NCBI RefSeq assembly: GCF_003473485.1
Contig: NC_053045.1
Coordinates: forward strand, 47,968,494-48,032,493
Length of the DNA stretch: 64,000 bases
Origin: Medicago truncatula
Taxonomy: Eukaryota; Streptophyta; Magnoliopsida; Fabales; Fabaceae
Reading direction: 5' to 3'
Every line of letters starts with the position of its first letter. The first letter of the stretch is position 1. The notes under the pieces were generated by a model. That model ran no database searches and was not told where the DNA came from. It saw nothing but the letters and a program-made list of their open reading frames with translations. A program made the translations under genes and the position numbers. Below, in pieces: positions 1 to 13,832 of this stretch.

Positions 1-3000
1 TCCATAAATTCCTTTCGAGTCATCGAGGCATCATAATAGTATCAAAATTTAGGCCCATATATCATATAATATGAGTGACAATTCATAGTCTAGAATTGCA
101 CAAGGCCGAGGCATCCAAACATTTTAACAGTTATGGAACAAATAATATCCATTAATTTCTTTCAGTCATCGAGGCATTTATTAATGTATAAAAATTCATA
201 TCAATATCACATTTTAGGCATCAAAAAACAAATTTGCAACATTTACGGGATAAATAATATCCATCAATTCCTTTCGGGTCATTGAGACATCATAATAGTT
301 TCAAAGTTTATGAGTGACAATTCATAGTCTAGACTTGCACTCAAGATCATAAAATCACCAAAGCATCCCAAAATTGAATTGTTCACAGTGTTTCCTTTAG
401 GGTCATCGAGGCATCCAAGCACTTGTAACATTTTTAAAACAAACAATATCCATTAATTTATTTTCGGTCATCGAGGCATTTATGAATGAATAAATATTCA
501 TATCAATATCACATTTAAGGCAACAAGGCATAATGTTTGCTTTAGAGTCATCGAGGCATCCAAACACTTGCAACATTTACAGGACAAATAATATCCATCA
601 ATTCCTTTCGGGTCATCGAGACATTATAATAGTATCAAAATTTACGCCCATATATCATATAATATGAGTGACAATTCATAGTCTAGAATTGCACTCAAGA
701 TGATAAAATCACAGAGGCATCCAAACAGTTAACATTTATTGGAAAAATAATATCCATCAATTCATTTCAGGTCATCGAGGCATCATAATAGTTTCAAAAT
801 TTAGCCACATATATCATATAATATATGAGTGACAATTCATATTCTAAAATTGCACTCAAGATGATAAAATCACCGAGGCACCCAAACACTTGCAACATTT
901 ATGGGACAAATAATATCCATCAGTTCCTTTCGAGTTGAGTCATGGAGGCATCATAATAGTATCAAAATTTAGCCGCATATATCATATAATATATGGGTGA
1001 CAAATAATATCCATCAATTCCTTTCGAGTCATCGAGGCATCATAATAGTATCAAAATTTAGGCCCATATATCATATAATATGAGTGACAATTCATAGTCT
1101 AGAATTGCACAAGGCCGAGGCATCCAAACACTTTAACAGTTATGGAACAAATAATATCCATTAATTCCTTTCGGTCATCGAGACATTTATTAATGTATAA
1201 AAATTCATATCAATATCACATTTTAGGCATCGAGGCATAATGTTTGCTTTAGGGTCACCGATGCATCATAATACACACTTGCAACATTTACGGGACAAAT
1301 AATATCCATCAATTCCTTTCGGGTCATTGAGGCATCATAATAGTTTTAAAGTTTATGAGTGACAATTCATAGTCTAGACTTGCACTCAAGATCATAAAAT
1401 CACCAAAGCATCCCAATATTTACAAAATTGAATTGTTCATAGTGTTTCCTTTAGGGTCATCGAGGCATCCAAACACTTGCAACATTTTTAAAACAAACAA
1501 TATCCATTAATTTCTTATGGGTCATCGAGGCATTATGAATGAATAAAAATTCATATCAATAGAACATTTAAGGCAACAAGGCATACTGTTTGCTTTAGGG
1601 TCATCGAGACATCCAAACACTTGCAACATTTACGGGAGAAATAATATCCATCAATTCCTTTCGGGTCATCGAGGCATCATAATAGTATCAAAATTTAAGC
1701 CCTATATCATATAATATGAGTGACAATTCATAGTCTAAAATTGCACTCAAGATGATAAAATCACTGAGGCATCCAAACATAACATTTATTGGAAAAATAA
1801 TATCCATCAATTCCTTTCGGGTCATCGAGACATCATAATAGTTTCAAAATTTAGCCGCATATATCATATAATATATGAGTGACAATTCATATTCTAGAAT
1901 TGCACTCAAGATAATAAAATCACCGAGGCATCCAAGCACTTGCAACATTTATGGGACAAATAATATCCATCAGTTCCTTTCGAGTTGAGTCATCGAGGCA
2001 TCATAATAGTATCAAAATTTAGCCGCATATATCATATAATATATGAGTGACAAATAATATCCATCAATTCCTTTCGAGTCATCGAGGCATCATAATAGTA
2101 TTAAAATTTAGGCCTATATATCATATAATACGAGTGACAATTCATAGTCTAGAATTGCACAAGGCTGAGGCATCCAAACACTTAACAGTTATGGGACAAA
2201 TAATATCCATTAAGTCCTTTCGGTCATCGAGGCATTTATTAATGTATAAAAATTCATATCAATATCACATTTTAGGCATCGAGGCATAATGTTTGCTTTA
2301 GGGTCACAGATGCATCAAAATACACACGTGCAACATTTACGGGACAAATAATATCCATTAATTCCTTTCGGGTCATTGAGGCATCATAATAGTTTTAAAG
2401 TTTATGAATGACAATTCATAGTCTAGACTTGCACTCAAGATCATAAAATCACCAAAGCATCCCAATATATACAAAATTGAATTGTTCATAGTGTTTCCTT
2501 TAGGGTCATCCAGACATCCAAGCACTTGAACCATTTTTAAAACAAACAATATCCATTAATTTCTTTTGGGTCATCGAGACATTATCAATGAACAAAAATT
2601 CATATCAATATCACATTTAAGGCAACAAGGCATAATGTTTGCTTTAGGGTCATCGAGCCATCCAAACCCGTGCAACATTTACGGGACAAATAATATCGAT
2701 CAATTCCATTCGGGTCATCGAGGCATCATAATAGTATCAAAATTTAAGCCCATATATCATATAATATGAGTGACAATTCATAGTCTAGAATTGCACTCAA
2801 GATGATAAAATCACAAAGGCATCCAAACACTTAACATTTATTGGAAAAATAATATCCATCAATTCATTTCGGGTCATCGAGGCATCATAATAGTTTCAAA
2901 ATTTAGCCACATATATCATATAATATATGACTGACAATTCATATTCTAGAATTGCACTCATGATGATAAAATCGCCGAGGCACCCAAACACTTGCAACAT

Positions 3001-5569
3001 TTATGGGACAAATAATATCCAACAGTTCCTTTCGAGTTGAGTCATCGAGGCATCATAATAGTATCAAAATTTAGCCGTATATATCATATAATATATGAGT
3101 GATAAATAATATCCATCAATTCCTTTCGCGTCATCGAGGCATCATAATAGTATCAAAATTTAGGCCCATATATCATATAATATGAGTGACAATTCATAGT
3201 CTAGAATTGCACAAGGTCGAGGCATCCAAACACTTAACAGTTATGGGACAAATAATATCCATTAAGTCCTTTCGGTCATTGAGGCATTTATTAATGTATA
3301 AAAATTCATAACAATATCACATTTTAGGCATCGAGGCATAATATTTGCTTTAGGGTCACCGATGCATCAAAATACAAACTTGCAACATTTACGGGACAAA
3401 TAATATCCATCAATTCCTTTCGGGTCATTGAGACATCATAATAGTTTCAAAGTTTATGAGTGACAATTCATAGTCTAGACTTGTACTCAAGATCATAAAA
3501 TCACCAAAGCATCCCAATATTTACAAAATTGAATTGTTCACAGTGTTTCCTTTAGGGTCATCGAGGCATCCAAGCACTTGTAACATTTTTAAAACAAACA
3601 ATATCCATTAATTTCTTTTGGGTCATCGAGGCATTTATGAATGAATAAAAATTCATATCAATATCACATTTAAGGCAAAAAGGCATAATGTTTGCTTTAG
3701 GGTCATCGAGGCATCCAAACACTTCCAACATTTACGGGACAAATAATATCCATCAATTCCTTTCGGGTCATTGAGATATCATAATAGTATCAAAATTTAG
3801 CCGCATATATCATATAACACATGAGTGAAATTTCAAAGTCTAGAATTGCACTCAAGATGATAAAATAACCAAGGCAACCAAACATTTGCCACATTTATGG
3901 GACAAATAATATCCATCAATTTCTTTCGGGTCATCGAGGCATCATAATAGTATCAAAATTTAGCCGCATATATCATATAATATATGAGTGACAATTCAAA
4001 GTCTAGACTTGCACTCAAGATGATAAAATCGCTGAGGCATCCAAACACTTGCAACATTTATGGGACAAATATTATCCATCAATTCCTTTCGGGTCATCGA
4101 GGCATCATAATAGTATCAAAATTTAGCAGCATATATCATATAATATATGAGTGACAATTCAAAGTCTAGAATTGCACTCAAGATGATAAAATCACTGAGG
4201 CATCCAAACAATGGCAACATTTATGGGACAAATAATAATCATCAATTCATTTCGAGGCATCATAATAGTATCAAAATTTAGGCTCATATATCATATAATA
4301 TGAGTGACAATTCATAGTCTAGAATTGCACAAGGCCGAGACATCCAAACACTTAACAGTTATGAGACAAATAATATCCATTAATTCCTTTCGGTCATCGA
4401 GACATTTATTAATCTATAAAAATTCATATCAATATCACATTTTAGGCATCGAGGCATAATGTTTGCTTTAGGGTCACTGATGCATCAAAATACACACTTG
4501 CAACATTTACGGGACAAATAATATCCATTAATTCCTTTCGGGTCATTGAGGCATCATAATAGTTTTAAAGTTTATGAGTGACAATTCATAGTCTAGACTT
4601 GCACTCATGATCATAAAATCACCAAAGCATCCCAACATTTACAAAATTGAATTGTTCATAGTGTTTCCTGTAGGGTCATCGAGGCATCCAAACACTTGCA
4701 ACATTTTTAAAACAAACAATATCCATTAATTTCTTTTGGGTCATCGGGCATTATGAATGAATAAAAATTCATATCAATATCACATTGAAGGCAACAAGGC
4801 ATAATGTTTGCTTTAGGGTCATCGAGGCATCCAAACACTTGCAACATTTACGGGACAAATAATTAATATCCATCAATTCTTTTCGGGTCATTGAAGCATC
4901 ATAATAGTATCAAAATTTAGCCGCATATATCATATAATACATGAGTGAAATTTCAAAGTCTATAATTGCACTCAAGATGATAAAATCACCGAGGCATCCA
5001 AACACTTACAACATTTATGGGACAAATATTATCCATCAATTCCTTTATGGTCATCGAGGCATCATAATAGTATCAAAAATTAGGCCAATATATCATATAA
5101 TATGAGTGACAATTCAATAGTCTAGAATTGCACTCAAGATGATAAAATCACTGAGGCATCCAAACACTTAACATTTATGGGACAAATAATATCCTTCAAT
5201 TTCTTTCGGGTCATCGAGACATCATAATAGTATCAAAATTTAGCCGCATATATCATATAATATATGAGTGACAATTCAAAGTCTAGAATTGCACTCAAGA
5301 TGATAAAATCGCCGAGGTTACCAAACACTTGCAACATTTATGGGACAAATAATATCCATCAATTCCTTTCGGGTCATCGAGGCATCATAATAGTATCAAA
5401 ATTTGGCCCCATATATATATAAATATGAGTGACAATTCAAAGTCTAGAATTGCACTCAAGATGATAAAATCATTGAGGCATCCAAACACATGCAACATTT
5501 ATGGGAGAAATAATATCCATCAATTCCTTTCGGGTCATCGAGGGATCATAATAGTATCAAAATTTAGGC
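1..5569. repeat. Satellite array with higher-order structure
   Basis: The whole stretch is built from diverged copies of one AT-rich monomer. Shared landmarks are a 'gggtcatcgaggcatc' block, an 'aatatccatcaattc' block and a 'gcactcaagatgataaaatc' block. Three successive intact monomers (around 3901, 4064 and 4227) are 163 bp apart. Over most of the array the monomers form a higher-order unit: the same variant start recurs at 11, 1020, 2070 and 3122 (steps of 1009, 1050 and 1052 bp) and again near 4242. Each unit holds about seven to eight full or truncated monomer variants. The array continues beyond the left edge of the window and stops inside a monomer near 5570. No coding potential; the short open frames inside it are by-products of the repeat. 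I do not recognise it as a named satellite. Confidence 0.93.
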
Positions 5570-6700
5570 CAATTGAACTCCATGATTAATCTGTGACTTA
5601 AGTTATTAGATCCATAAAAGGTTCTATGTGGATAGGTTTATTGTCTCAAGTTTGTGTTTGAAATGCAAGAAACGTGCAAAGTTGAATAAATTGTAAAGAT
5701 ATAAGAACATCAGTACTAATGATAAAAAATGCATAAAGGTGACAAGGAAATGGTATTCAAACTTGCAACAACCAATTTTGTCAACGTATGCGTTCTCTTG
5801 TAGATAAATTTACAAAACAAAAATAACTCTTTAACTTGAAGAGCCAATCACCTATTTATAGCAAAATCATGTATGACATATGTCTTTCTAACTACTGAAA
5901 ACCTTCTTTTACATGTTTGCCCTTGCCTTTGAATTGAAACTCTTGATGGCTTTTACGCTTATTTGTATTTGTTGTAACCAACTCCTAAACCTCTCTTACA
6001 TGCTTCTGATAAAGAAGTTTTTTTTTTTTTTTGAAAGAGATAAAGAAGTTATTTGGATGTGAATGACTTATGCATTGTTTGGGTCTGCATTTAAAGCTAA
6101 ATTATCGCGTCCGTAGGCAATTTTGCCATGAAAATAGGAAGCTACAAAATATAGCATCACATTAACGCATGATCGGTGCACATTTAGACGTGAAAACAAA
6201 AACATACTCAGATACTTAAAATACCATTAAATAAGTCACCTTTTCGAGCACGGCTCTGACGATCTTCGAGAATGTCCTTTGAGTGTAAATGCCACGTTAA
6301 AACAACACCTTTATTTTTGAGTGTGCAATTTCCAAGTATATTTCAAATGCTCTTTGTTTGTCTAAACAACTGACTCGAAACTAACATGCAAATTTCACCT
6401 AGTAGTATAACAATGAGCACCACATTATTTAACATGTCCACGATATATGTGCTGATGTGAACTTTTGCATGTCTAATAGTAATAACAACCATGTGGTAAG
6501 TGAAAGTGATGAATATGTGAATGATTTATCGTATGGGAAACTAAATTGAATGAACTATGAAAAGACATTTTCTAGAAACACGATAACCCAAACATCGTTG
6601 TTTGTGGTCTTGTCCAGTGTTGCCCCTATTAATAGAAACAATATGTACCGTCAGATCGTAACTGAGAAAGCACACGGATAGTGTCTCGTAGCCGTTGGAT
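5570..6700. other. Unique spacer between satellite and H3.3 gene
   Basis: AT-rich single-copy-looking DNA running from the broken edge of the satellite to the histone promoter. I see no open frame, RNA gene or transposon terminus in it. The last 100 bp before the TATA box probably contain the proximal histone promoter. Confidence 0.5.
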
Positions 6701-6713
6701 CTCTACCGACACG

Positions 6714-6726
6714 CTATATATATACG
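6714..6726 (+). promoter_or_regulatory. TATA box of the histone H3.3 gene
   Basis: An alternating TATATATATA run at about 6715-6724 lies about 95 bp before a candidate 5'-UTR splice donor at 6819/6820 and about 600 bp before the H3.3 start codon. Between roughly 6690 and 6700 there is a 'gccgttggatc' stretch, whose reverse complement resembles elements often seen in plant histone and translation-gene promoters. Its role is inferred from position only. Confidence 0.55.
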
Positions 6727-7325
6727 CCTTCACTTCTTCGCCTTTCGAAGTTTCATATTCTTTTCTCCAAATTTCAGCTAACGAGTTTCTGAAGAGAAGA
6801 AGAAAGCGAAAATTTCCAGGTTCGTTATTTTTCTTCTGAATTTACGAAATCAGGGTTTATAGCTTTTGTGTTTTTGATCTTAAGCTTCCATTTTTGTCTG
6901 AATTTGAACTTATTTTAGATTTCGTTTTCATTTTTCATCTCCAATTTACGAAATTAGGGTTTACGAATTCGGTATACGTATCTGGTTTCATGTTTTTCTT
7001 CCTTTCTAATTCGAATGTTTATTATGTTGCATTTTATATTAGAATAAATGAATGCTATTGTTCAATATCTTTTTATCAAAATTGTTTCTGGTTTCATATA
7101 TTCATGTTTGATTATGGAGGAGAAGAAACCAAAAAATTGTATTTTTGTTACATTCATCCATGTTTTAGGAAAAAGAAGTAGCAATTGAAGCTCAGTTAGG
7201 CTAATTTATCTTATTTTTAGGTTGATTTGCTTGTGATTATTTGTTGAAGATTAAGTTTTAGTTATTAGGTTAAGCTATGATTTTAGGGGAAATTGTTCTG
7301 ATTATCTTGTTTGGGTTTTAAGTAG

Positions 7326-8070
<745 letters not shown>

Positions 8071-9388
8071 GGAGGATGCTGCTTTTGGTGCTGTTTAGAT
8101 GGGTGGCTGCTGATAGTGTTTTGTTATTGGAAATGATTTAGTTTATAGGGAATTACCGTTCATTCGTAGTTTGATTAATTGTGGTGATAGAAATATACTG
8201 CTATCTGAATTTTAGTTTTCGGGATGTAATTTGCTTGCAATGACTTTGGATCTTTTATATGTTCTTGTTTTTACTGGGTATGCAGCCACTCTGTATTCTA
8301 TTTTGTGGACAACCTTTTGTTGCCATCTAATCTAGTATTTCTAGCTTCTGTGCATATTCTTTTGGAATTGGGAATAATTTTTTAAAACAAGTGATCTGCT
8401 TTGAAGTAGCTAAAAGCCGATCTAAAATGCTGTTTGATAAATAATTTAAATGGCTGGTTTTATAAATCTAATTGTTCGCATATTGTTATTATATTCGGTG
8501 TCCCTTTTATTTTAAATTATTAATGCATCTCAACAGCCGCGAAGAAGCATTTTTTTTGATTATTCTGTCATTTTTTTTTTTATAAATACCATTCGTAGAT
8601 AGTTTTTTTGACTTGCCGTGTAAATTATGCAAAATTATTTGTATACTAAGAATATATTTAATTAAAGCATGAAAATTAGTTTTCTCGGATATTTGGTGTT
8701 AATCATATGCAATGCCATTAAACTTACGTATAATTCACCCTTACTTTCATCCCTATACTCATTATGAGTACACACAAACTTCTATTCGATGTTTCGTTCA
8801 CAAATTAGGAAACGAGTTGTATGTTTATGTTTGGAAAATTCAAAACTACTGAATGTCAAGCAAAATCTCATTTGTAGCTTAATGCAGATTATGCATATGA
8901 TGCAATATCAGTATGTCTTGGTCGATACAGTTTAATGGCACATGAATCCCTGGTTCGAATCCGGGTTATCACATTTTCCTTTTCTAGTGTGTATTTTATT
9001 TCAGTATATGCAGCCACGGTATATTGGACCTAACTTTGCCAGCACACATTCTCCAAATGGCGTAAAGGATAGTGGTTTGTAGCCAGGGATTAGGTTTTGG
9101 TATGGTTGCCAGCAGTTGGAAGATGAGGTAATGGTGTTGTTGATGGGGGGACATACAGGTGTTATTGTGCAAGTTGAATAAATAGCTGAACAAAAATGGA
9201 ATTGCAGTGAAGGAGCTAAAATTCTGATCACGTTTGAAGGATTTAACGTGTCTAAAATGGTGGTAGAAGATGGTTTTAATGTTTTTCATGGTTTATTTTG
9301 CAGTGACGATTACTCCATGTGTGAAGCAGACGAGAGTGGATTTCACTTCTGACATTGATGTGGAATTTGTGCTTTAATTGATTGGTTA
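8071..9388. other. H3.3 3' UTR and intergenic DNA
   Basis: The first 200-300 bp after the H3.3 stop are T-rich and probably contain the 3' UTR and polyadenylation site, though I cannot place the cleavage point. The remainder is AT-rich with no convincing frame. Open frames on the minus strand near 9.0-9.3 kb have no recognisable domain. A tRNA T-arm-like sequence lies at about 8946-8975. Confidence 0.4.
8946..8975 (+). other. tRNA T-arm / B-box-like sequence
   Basis: 'ctggttcgaatccgggt' has the sequence of a tRNA T-arm and could pair as a five-base stem around a TTCGAAT loop. The upstream 60 bp do not fold into a convincing acceptor, D-arm and anticodon arm, so this is probably a decayed SINE or tRNA relic and not a working tRNA. 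Confidence 0.3.
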
Positions 9389-9740
9389 GAACATTCACAA
9401 TGGAAGAGTCTTAAATAATTAAGACCTCGTACCTAATAGGTACCCCATTGTGGGAAAAAAAATTGAGGGTCTTAAAAGATGCAAGATCTAAATTAAGATC
9501 TCATTCTTAAATTGGCTCACATCACCTTTTTATTAAAATCATAATTAAAAAGTGTGTAAAAATAGATAGTGTATTAAATAAATAATATTGGTGGGACCCA
9601 ATTAAACTTTTTGTTAGAGGGTCTCTATTGAAGTGGTTGAGTATCTATTAGGTACTATTATTAAAAAATTATTAAAAAATGATGTGTCAATGTGGGACCA
9701 TTCAAAACTTCAAAAATGAGAGTCTCCATTGTGGATGTTC
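9389..9740. mobile_element. MITE, PIF/Harbinger (Tourist)-like, TTA target duplication
   Basis: The left end 'gaacattcacaatgg' and the right end 'ccattgtggatgttc' are inverted complements of each other with one or two mismatches. Both ends are flanked by TTA (9386-9388 and 9741-9743), the target duplication typical of PIF/Harbinger MITEs. Length is 352 bp; there is no open frame. Subterminal 'taataggtacc' and 'tattaggtact' pieces add to the symmetry. Family assignment rests on the 3-bp duplication and is tentative. Confidence 0.7.
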
Positions 9741-10587
9741 TTAGGCACAGGGGTTTGCGTTTAATTGAAATCATTTGCTATATAATAAGCACCATATTAT
9801 TTAACTAGTCCAGAGGTATGTGCTGATCTAAACTTTTGCAAATAACCTAAACCGTGTGATATGTGGAAATGATGAATGAGGACATTTTTATAGAAAATCT
9901 TTGTTGTGGTGTTGCCCCATTTTTTGCCTCCAAAGTTTTCGAGTGCACACTTTCATCCTAACTGATGTCCAGTTCGACGATCATCATTCACTTTAGGATG
10001 CAACATTTGATGTAGTGGAGGTTATTTTATTTGCATTACCAATTAGTACTATTGATCTGTCAAAATCACTAACAAAAGCTGCTGATTGTTCCTTTCAATC
10101 ATACACAGAGAGGGCCACAACTCCTTCATTAAATAAGGGCAGTCACACTTTGGTACTTGTGCGGTGCTAGTAATACTAGTACTAAGTTATGGCGTATGTG
10201 ATTGTGTACATTATTGTAGGTTTTACTGTGTTATTATGTTCTTATTCTCAGCTCCTGTACAATTCGTTTTTTGAAGAGCCAATATTGTTGTAGTGTTGGA
10301 AGGAAAATAGTAATAGAATGATATAATAACAGCATTATGCCGCATGCAAAACCAAACATAGGCTATAAGAAGGTGCTTTAATTGTTAATTCCATTCACTT
10401 GAAGTTCAAAGTTAAAACAAATAAAATTCATGAATTCACTGGGTTTAGATACAGAATCATAGAAACTGGAGGAATTAGAATTCCTCAAAATAAGACATAC
10501 TATCTACTATTTAATAACCTAAAGAAATCCTAACATCACTTCTTCCAGCATCACACTGATGAGTCAAAAGCAGCTTCTCATCCAGAA
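9741..10587. other. Intergenic stretch downstream of the CYSTM gene
   Basis: AT-rich DNA without a supported gene. The part nearest 10,587 is the likely 3' UTR and terminator zone of the minus-strand CYSTM gene. No repeat termini were recognised. Confidence 0.4.
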
Positions 10588-11690
10588 CTAAAAGCAAGCA
10601 TCCAGCATGCAACAACAGCAGAGTGCAGCCAAACTGCAATACAAAACACAAATTTCAATTATTCTCTTCTACAAACACATCAATATTAGAACATCAACAA
10701 AGATTAATAGATAAAGATCAAATCATAGAAGCAAACAAATACACACATGTGGCAGATCTTAAGGTTATCATGATTAAACAATGTATATGTGTATTCCTAA
10801 ATCAATTTGTCATATATCCAAAAATCATTAGGATTTCCTGTTTATATGCTTAATATAGCATGCTTATATTTGAATTAAGAGAAAACATGATGTGATTAAT
10901 TAATAAATTAATTCCAACAATTATTTCCTAATTCAACAAAATTCATATTTGATCAAATTGCAAAACATATCCTAAGAATTTTAAGATTTCATTGTTTATT
11001 ATTATGACCATTAAACATGTCCATAATTAAAAATCAATTCCAACCATCACATCCATTGACTCCTACTTCCAAATTCAACAAAAATCAGGTTGATTTAACA
11101 TGCAAAATATTATAATATCTAAAAGATGCCTTATTTTCCACATCAATCAATGATTTCAGCAACTCAGCAATTTTTTTTTTTTTTTTTTTTTTTGTAACAT
11201 TCCCAGATCGGAATTGTTGAAGTCCACCTACTCTGACTAAAAATTCAGAATCTTCGAATAAAAACAAAATAAATAAATCATAAAAGGAAACACATTTTTC
11301 AACAATAACACATGCAGAGCAAAAAAAAAAGGAAAGGAGACATACCATCCTTCAAGAAACCCAACTTCTTTGTTCTGCTGAGGCTGTTGAGCATACTGTT
11401 GAGGTGGGTAACCTTGTTGAGGGTACCCTTGTTGAGGATATCCTTGAGGAGGGTACCCTTGTTGAGGGTAACCTTGTTGAGGGTACCCTGGTGGAGGATA
11501 AGCATCTTTTGGTGGATACCCTTTAATAAAAAAAAAAACACAAGATTCAATAATCAAAATCAAATTTTTGTAACAACCCATGAATCAAAAACAAGAAAAG
11601 AAAGAAACTTGAAAACAAAAGAAGAAGTGGGTTACCTTGTGGTGGTGGAACACCAACAGGAGGTTGTTGTTGATGATCGTAGTAGCTCAT
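10588..11690 (-). CDS. CYSTM-domain (cysteine-rich transmembrane) protein, 91 aa, three exons
   Basis: Small tail-anchored membrane protein of the plant CYSTM family, whose members are associated with stress tolerance; no enzymatic activity is known. Exons on the minus strand are 11690-11636, 11520-11346 and 10633-10588, all GT..AG, giving 91 residues and TAG. The N-terminal two-thirds are low-complexity, rich in Gly-Tyr-Pro-Gln with repeats of the [10 protein letters not shown] type (about residues 19-60). The short third exon supplies the defining C-terminus: a Cys completed across the intron, then LAALCCCC, a Met-Leu pair and DACF. The last intron is about 712 bp, so the 46-bp exon is easily missed and reading through gives a false longer frame. 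TATA lies about 100 bp upstream. It could be called a rhodopsin-like or 'glycine-rich A3' protein in older annotations. Confidence 0.9.
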
Positions 11691-11789
11691 AATGTTGTTG
11701 ATGAAACTGAAAAGTGATTATGAAAAATAAGCGATTTTTTTATGAAAGAAAGAGTGAATAGAATATTTGTGATGTGAGAGAGGAATAGG

Positions 11790-11799
11790 GTTTTTATAG
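11790..11799 (-). promoter_or_regulatory. TATA box of the CYSTM gene
   Basis: On the minus strand this reads 'tctataaaaacc', a good plant TATA match, about 100 bp before the ATG at 11690. A C/T-rich stretch (ctctctcac) follows it, as is common at plant start sites. Confidence 0.55.
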
Positions 11800-11829
11800 A
11801 AGGAGATGAATATGTGAGGGGAAGTTTCT

Positions 11830-12400
11830 TGGTACTTTCATAAATACCTGAAACCGACTAAGGAATCGAATACGCGTTCAATATGTGTAACGATTTTTGA
11901 TAAAAATTTGGAAGAGATTCTATTATTCTTTTACTTTATGATAATTATTAGGGGGTAATGTGGACATTCAACTAGGCTGGATTGGATTATCGAGCTGTTT
12001 CCCCACTAAACCCATCACTTCCTTTATTCAATTTCAAAAGCTCACTCTTCCATTAACTTTTTTGACCTCTCTTTTTTGTTTTGGTTAAAGGAACTTTTGA
12101 TTCCTTAATTTTGTCATTTTTTTATGGGTTTGTCTAACATGTGCAATATTGCACATGTTAAAGTAACTAAAAGTAGTAAGTTTTTATAGAAACCAACAAT
12201 TATTTAACAAAAAATTATATATTTAATAAAAAATGTTAAAGTTCCAATGCAAAATTACTATTTTAAATTTCTTAACATGTGCAAATTTGCACATAATAGA
12301 AAAACCCTTTTTTTATTTTTATTTTGATGGCCTATTTTAGATTTGTTATATTTGTTCCATTGATTTTAAGATTATTGAGTTTTTGCTCTAAAAAAAAAAA
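11830..12400. other. Intergenic, upstream of the CYSTM gene
   Basis: AT-rich flank. It contains two copies of a 'acatgtgcaatttgcaca'-like motif (about 12137-12160 and 12276-12295) but no gene or clear transposon end. Confidence 0.35.
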
Positions 12401-12404
12401 AAGA

Positions 12405-12522
12405 TTATTGAGTTGGGGTTAGATTATCAGAGACATTATTTGTAGGGATGATGTTCGAACATCTGATTTTCCATTTCTCCTATGTGAATCTAATAACTAA
12501 ACTATTTGATTAAAAAAAAAAA
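12405..12522 (+). mobile_element. Decayed tRNA-derived SINE (same family as at 14.2 kb)
   Basis: The stretch keeps the order of parts seen in the intact SINE at 14,188: a 'gacattat..tgtaggg' block, a B-box-like 'gttcgaac', a 'ccatttctcc' block, an 'aactaaactatttgatt' end and an A-run. The A box is not convincing and no target duplication was found. Confidence 0.45.
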
Positions 12523-13832
12523 TTCAATTTTTTGTATATACGTTGGGGGTTAGATTTTGATGATGCGGTAAGTGAGATGTTTACTTGACGTCTAAGTTAA
12601 TCAACAACATTTTTTTAAGGAAAGTTAATTAATGACATGAAAATTAGTTTTTCTTAAAGGAATCATGAAAATTAGTTATTATTAGATCATAATTACTTAA
12701 ATGATACATGGGTCATGCTAACAACTACTACATTCATCCCTTATTTTAAGAACTTTTTGAAAAGATCAAGGGATAAAGAAAATTGGTAGGGATAATATTA
12801 AATTTGTTTGTAATTACTACTATCTCCGTCTCATAATAGGTGTCATCTTTTTCAATACTTTTATCCCTAATTATAAAACCTTTTTGAATATTTTCTTTAT
12901 TCCATTTTATAAGATCCTTTTCAAATTTCAAAGTACCACTAAATAGTTGAGAGTATAGTTGAAAAAGTAGCTTTTCATTAGCATTATAATTTAGGACAAT
13001 TTTTTTTCTTCTCCAAAACAACTTATAATTTAGTAAAATTTAAGAGAAATGTAGTAACAATTATTGTAGGATAGAGTACTTTTCAAGATTTCTTTAATGA
13101 AAATAATGTCGAAGTGGACCATCTAAATAGTGGCCCCATGTGCAATTAAAGTTAGCCTAGGTCTGGACAATCGTTCCTCTTGTATCCCAAAGCCATGTTG
13201 TTGCTATTTCTATTTAAATAAGTAATTAAACTGGTCTATCGAAATTAATATTAAAGAAAATCGAATATAAAATATTAAAGAAATGTAGATTTCAAAGATT
13301 CAAACCAACACCATCAAACTAACTCAAATTTGTTTAAACATACATTTACTTACCTTTCAACATCAAATAAAGTAGGCCTAAATTTTGTTTGAAAATATCA
13401 AATTTCAAGTCTATAAAAAGTTAACACTCCCTATGTTCATAATTTTCATATATTGAAATTGATTCTTAAATTTAATGTGTTTACTTAGTATGTAGATTTT
13501 CTTAAAATTACCTTTTGTGTATTAATGCACTCTCTGGTCACAATTATAAATAAAATTTAACATTTTAGGTATTTAATAAATGATGTATATGTTATTCAAA
13601 AAATAAAATAAATGATGTATGTGGTCTATATTAAAAACCACATACATCATTTACTAAATGAAGTTAAAATGTAAATTTTTACTTATAATAATAGCCAAAT
13701 GATGTATTTACTAAATTTAACTTATCATATTTTAAGGTAAATTAGTAATATTAATAATATGTGATTTCCTTGAAAGAAAATAATAAATGCATGTAATATA
13801 TTTTGGGAGCTTATAATAAGAGGCAAAACCTA
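12523..13832. other. AT-rich intergenic DNA with MITE debris
   Basis: No supported gene. Around 12,825 the phrase 'ctccgtctcataata' resembles one end of a Stowaway MITE, but no matching opposite end was found. At 13,575-13,665 the motif 'aaatgatgtat' recurs in both orientations. Confidence 0.35.

Noticed and set aside
2047..2769. Open frames inside the satellite
   Set aside because: They are translations of the 163-bp repeat and change or break between copies.
6894..7181. 95-codon plus-strand frame before the H3.3 gene
   Set aside because: Lies within the likely 5'-UTR intron of H3.3, composition is T-rich and hydrophobic by chance, no domain.
8946..8975. Working tRNA gene
   Set aside because: Only the T-arm is recognisable; no full cloverleaf can be drawn from the flanking bases.
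8996..9289. Two overlapping minus-strand frames
   Set aside because: Different frames of the same DNA, no motif, no promoter; chance.
11312..11692. 126-codon plus-strand frame
   Set aside because: Antisense shadow of the GYPQQ repeats in the CYSTM gene.
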